DNA of 64,000 bases from Spiroplasma endosymbiont of Nebria brevicollis (GTDB taxonomy: Bacteria; Bacillota_I; Bacilli_A; Mycoplasmatales; VBWQ01). The notes below the pieces were generated by a model that saw only the letters and a program-made list of their open reading frames with translations, had not been told where the DNA came from and made no database searches. The position numbers and the translations under genes were made by a program. Within the stretch, counting starts at the first letter, position 1, and each line of letters starts with the position of its first letter. The stretch spans positions 1,116,001 through 1,180,000 of the forward strand of contig NZ_OZ034986.1 in assembly GCF_964030895.1 (NCBI RefSeq), given 5' to 3'. This document shows positions 61,643 to 64,000 of this stretch, in pieces.

Positions 61643-62590
61643 TTATAATGACTCTTGATACTTCTTTTTAATTTCACGAATTAAATGGTTAACACCTGAT
61701 TTAGTAATTACAAAACCAGTTGCTTCGTGATAAAGATCGCACAACTCCAAAAGTGATACTTCTGGATTTTGTAACCTTAAATTTGATATGGTTTGTGTTT
61801 TCAATGATAACTCACTAAAGACTTTTTTGTCTTTTAAGAAATTAATCATTTCAACTTGTTGATTAGCAGCATTTAAAGATTTTTGTTGGTTAGAAATGTC
61901 AATATTATTAAAACGATTAATATTATTAAATAATTCTCGCGATATACGTTTATCTTCAAAAGCGAAAACTGCTTGTGGGCAATCAATTATTTTTAAAAAG
62001 TCAGAAATTGCATTAGATTTTTTTAAATAAAGCACCGTTTTATTACGACGTTTTATTGATTTAAAAGTTAATTTAAAGTTTTGCAATAAAATTTTTTTTA
62101 TTTTCTTTGCTAACAAATCATCACTAAATTGTAGTTCTAAGTGATAATTAGAAGTTGAAGGTGAATTGATAGAACCAACTACAAGAAAAATTCCGGCAAT
62201 ATATGCTCTAATACAATGGTCTTTTACTAAATGCTGTTGGGTTTTTTCTTTATCAATATAAAGATGTTTATCTAAAAACATAAGATCATTAATAATAAAA
62301 TCAACATTATTATTAATATGAATATTATACACCTTTGGGCGTTCAAATTTGTGTAAAACATCTACTATTATTTTTAAACTTATATCTGGATATTGATTTT
62401 TGAAAAATTTATACACTAATCTCGTTGTTCGATTATGGAAACTATGAACTATAATCTCAGAATTTATACATTGCTGACTTATAATTTTTCCATTAATTAG
62501 TGTATAGACGGATAACAAGGTTTTTTGACAACAAGGCTTAAAATTTTTTTGACAAATTTCATCTTTAACTGTTGTTGTAAATGACACCAT
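61643..62590 (-). CDS. whiA: WhiA-type regulator
   Basis: 315 residues. The N-terminal LAGLIDADG-like domain (VKDEICQKNFKPCCQKTLLS ... CIRAYIAGIFLVVGSINSPS) and the C-terminal helix-turn-helix (NPEVSLLELCDLYHEATGFV, KSGVNHLIREIKKK) follow the WhiA layout. In Firmicutes it links division and chromosome segregation. The ATG at 62590 has GGGGG upstream; earlier start codons lack a binding site. It lies between trxB and an XRE gene. Confidence 0.9.
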   Translation of the reverse strand: MVSFTTTVKDEICQKNFKPCCQKTLLSVYTLINGKIISQQCINSEIIVHSFHNRTTRLVYKFFKNQYPDISLKIIVDVLHKFERPKVYNIHINNNVDFIINDLMFLDKHLYIDKEKTQQHLVKDHCIRAYIAGIFLVVGSINSPSTSNYHLELQFSDDLLAKKIKKILLQNFKLTFKSIKRRNKTVLYLKKSNAISDFLKIIDCPQAVFAFEDKRISRELFNNINRFNNIDISNQQKSLNAANQQVEMINFLKDKKVFSELSLKTQTISNLRLQNPEVSLLELCDLYHEATGFVITKSGVNHLIREIKKKYQESL

Positions 62591-62614
62591 TACTACCCCC
62601 ATCAATTGTACACT

Positions 62615-63580
62615 TTATTCATTGAAATTATCAATAAAATTTATTAAATATTGTGCAGCAATAGCACCATCATTGACTGCTGTCACGATTTGTCGTAAAT
62701 TTTTAGCAATAACATCACCTGCAGCATACAATCCAGGGATTTTTGTTTGACATTTATCATTAGTAATAATGCATCCATTACTATCACAAATACCCAATTC
62801 TTTAACAAAACTCGTTACAGGGTCTGAACCAATATACGGAAATAATGCATCCGTAGCAACTTCATTTATCGCTTTTGTTTTGACATTTTGAATTTTTAAT
62901 TTAATAACTTTTTTCTTTAAATCATCACCTATTACTTCTGTAACTACATAATCTGTGATTAAAGTAATGTTAGGATGATTTTTAACTTTATTAACTGTTT
63001 TTTCATCAGTACGGAACTGTTCTCGACGATGAATTAGATTAACTTGTTTAGTAAATCTTGTTAAATATAATGCTTCTTCGCAAGCAGCATAACCACCACC
63101 AACAACGGTAATGATTTTGCCTTTAAATAATGCACCATCACAAACGGCACAATAAGATACACCACGATTAGCATATTCTTCTTCACCAGGGCAACCAATT
63201 TTACGCTCTAAAGAACCTGTAGCAATGATAACTGCTTTAGCTGTAATTTTATTACCACCAATCATGACTACTGTTTTAGATGTATGGTTTTCGTTATCAA
63301 CAATAGTATTTACTTCATCATAAATAAATTCAACTTTTAATTTTTCTACTTGTTGTTGCATTTTTTCTGATAAATCTGGTCCTAAAATATAATCATAACC
63401 AGGATAATTTTCAATTTCTGAAGTTTTAATCATTTTTCCACCAACAATATATTTTTCAATAATAGCAGTTTTTAAATTAGCTCTTTGGGCGTAAATAGCT
63501 GCGGTCATTCCAGCAGGACCCCCACCAATAACTATTAAATCATAATCATATTTAACTTTGTCTTTAGTATGATCTTTCAT
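62615..63580 (-). CDS. trxB: Thioredoxin reductase
   Basis: 321 residues. IVIGGGPAGMTAAIYAQRAN binds FAD, GVSYCAVCDGALFKGK is the redox-active CAVC, VVGGGYAACEEALYLTRF and LIHRREQFRTDEKT the NADPH site, and GLYAAGDVIAKNLRQIVTAV the C-terminal FAD motif. It keeps thioredoxin reduced, the main thiol defence in Mollicutes. The start at 63580 has AAGGAG. It overlaps the end of lgt by 17 bases. Confidence 0.96.
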   Translation of the reverse strand: MKDHTKDKVKYDYDLIVIGGGPAGMTAAIYAQRANLKTAIIEKYIVGGKMIKTSEIENYPGYDYILGPDLSEKMQQQVEKLKVEFIYDEVNTIVDNENHTSKTVVMIGGNKITAKAVIIATGSLERKIGCPGEEEYANRGVSYCAVCDGALFKGKIITVVGGGYAACEEALYLTRFTKQVNLIHRREQFRTDEKTVNKVKNHPNITLITDYVVTEVIGDDLKKKVIKLKIQNVKTKAINEVATDALFPYIGSDPVTSFVKELGICDSNGCIITNDKCQTKIPGLYAAGDVIAKNLRQIVTAVNDGAIAAQYLINFIDNFNE

Positions 63581-64000
63581 ACAATCATTCTCCTTTACGA
63601 AATCTTGATGGGGCAAAAAATTGGGCACATATTGCTAATGTGACACCAAAAATAACCCATATGGCCGATAATAACATTGATGTTGAGACATTACCAATCA
63701 TCATAATATTACGACTATCACGTAATGGTTCTAAAATCATTCTAATAATACCATAAAAAGCAAAATATAGACTTCCACATACACCAGTGTATGTTATCTG
63801 ATATTGATTAGGATTAAATGCATCGGTTAAAGGTTTGGCATGTGGTTGCATATAATATTTAAATTTTTGAAAGTTTTGCTTGATTTTATTTTTGATATTT
63901 TGCTTATATTCCTTGTTAATACTAACATTTTTTCATGGTTTTTTAACAAAATTTTTAACAATACTTGGATTTGGATTAAAATCAAAATAAGCAGTATTTC
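63564..64000 (-). CDS. lgt: Prolipoprotein diacylglyceryl transferase, C-terminal part
   Basis: About 145 C-terminal residues. FAFYGIIRMILEPLRDSRNI is the Lgt C-terminal signature (YG--R---E--R), followed by STSMLLSAIWVIFGVTLAIC, the last membrane helix. With TGA as Trp the frame passes GEWLYERSY to a TAA at 63564, inside trxB. Lgt lipidates the lipobox Cys of all lipoproteins in this window. The N-terminus lies beyond the right edge. Confidence 0.92.

Overview
The window reads as the chromosome of a Spiroplasma of the citri/poulsonii type (Mollicutes). It is about 70-75% A+T. Long genes make sense only when TGA is read as tryptophan (genetic code 4): in dnaE, thiI, uvrC, tyrS, ezrA and ftsK every apparent TGA break lies in one continuous frame. 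The many lipobox lipoproteins, the Mollicutes-type diadenylate cyclase and the mass of decayed insertion-sequence, plasmid and ankyrin genes fit the same group. All coding intervals here use code 4.

Layout. 1-192 is the start of leuS (partial). 193-6200 is accessory debris: IS256 remnants, truncated ParA and HU genes joined to beta-propeller-like fragments, a broken eukaryote-like HMG-box gene, and a frameshifted ankyrin/coiled-coil gene. 6.2-18 kb is mostly core: ruvX and udk forward; a lipoprotein, dnaE, thiI, ezrA, coaX and cdaM in reverse. It is interrupted by IS5 debris and a probable small RNA with a consensus promoter and terminator (12.4 kb). 18.1-20.8 kb holds an ORF-less group II intron that splits a small basic ORF, then decayed ankyrin genes. 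uvrC follows. 22.6-28.4 kb is again accessory: a paralogous acetyltransferase pair, ankyrin debris, an orphan piece of the ribosomal spc operon (truncated rplE, rpsZ, truncated rpsH), and a decayed lipoprotein. 28.4-38.2 kb is core: an ftsK membrane half, a catalytically degenerate RNase J, pnp, a rhodanese, an EIIB-like protein, nadK, spx, trpS and a HAD phosphatase. 38.3-40.4 kb is IS and peptide-gene debris. 40.4-48.8 kb carries a CNNM/CBS transporter, lipoproteins, rdgB, a broken cobO, a choline-kinase-like gene, a membrane-anchored HNH-like protein and a MATE exporter. 48.9-56.4 kb is dominated by frameshifted transporters (ABC, NSS), tRNA-Ile and unidentified ORFs. 56.4-64 kb returns to core: rpsD with its leader, tyrS, a large lipoprotein, an XRE regulator, whiA, trxB and the 3' part of lgt.

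How genes group. cdaM-coaX overlap (TAATG) and run into ezrA and thiI. cobO-rdgB overlap by one base, and lgt-trxB overlap by 17 bases. The RNase J homologue and the ftsK half are adjacent, with pnp further upstream on the same strand. Lipoproteins are made by the Lgt pathway at the window end.

A striking general feature is the number of single-base changes in A or T runs that break otherwise well-preserved genes (udk, GNAT, cobO, NSS, ABC, ankyrin). Either this is recent gene decay or some of it is homopolymer error in the assembly; the sequence alone cannot decide.
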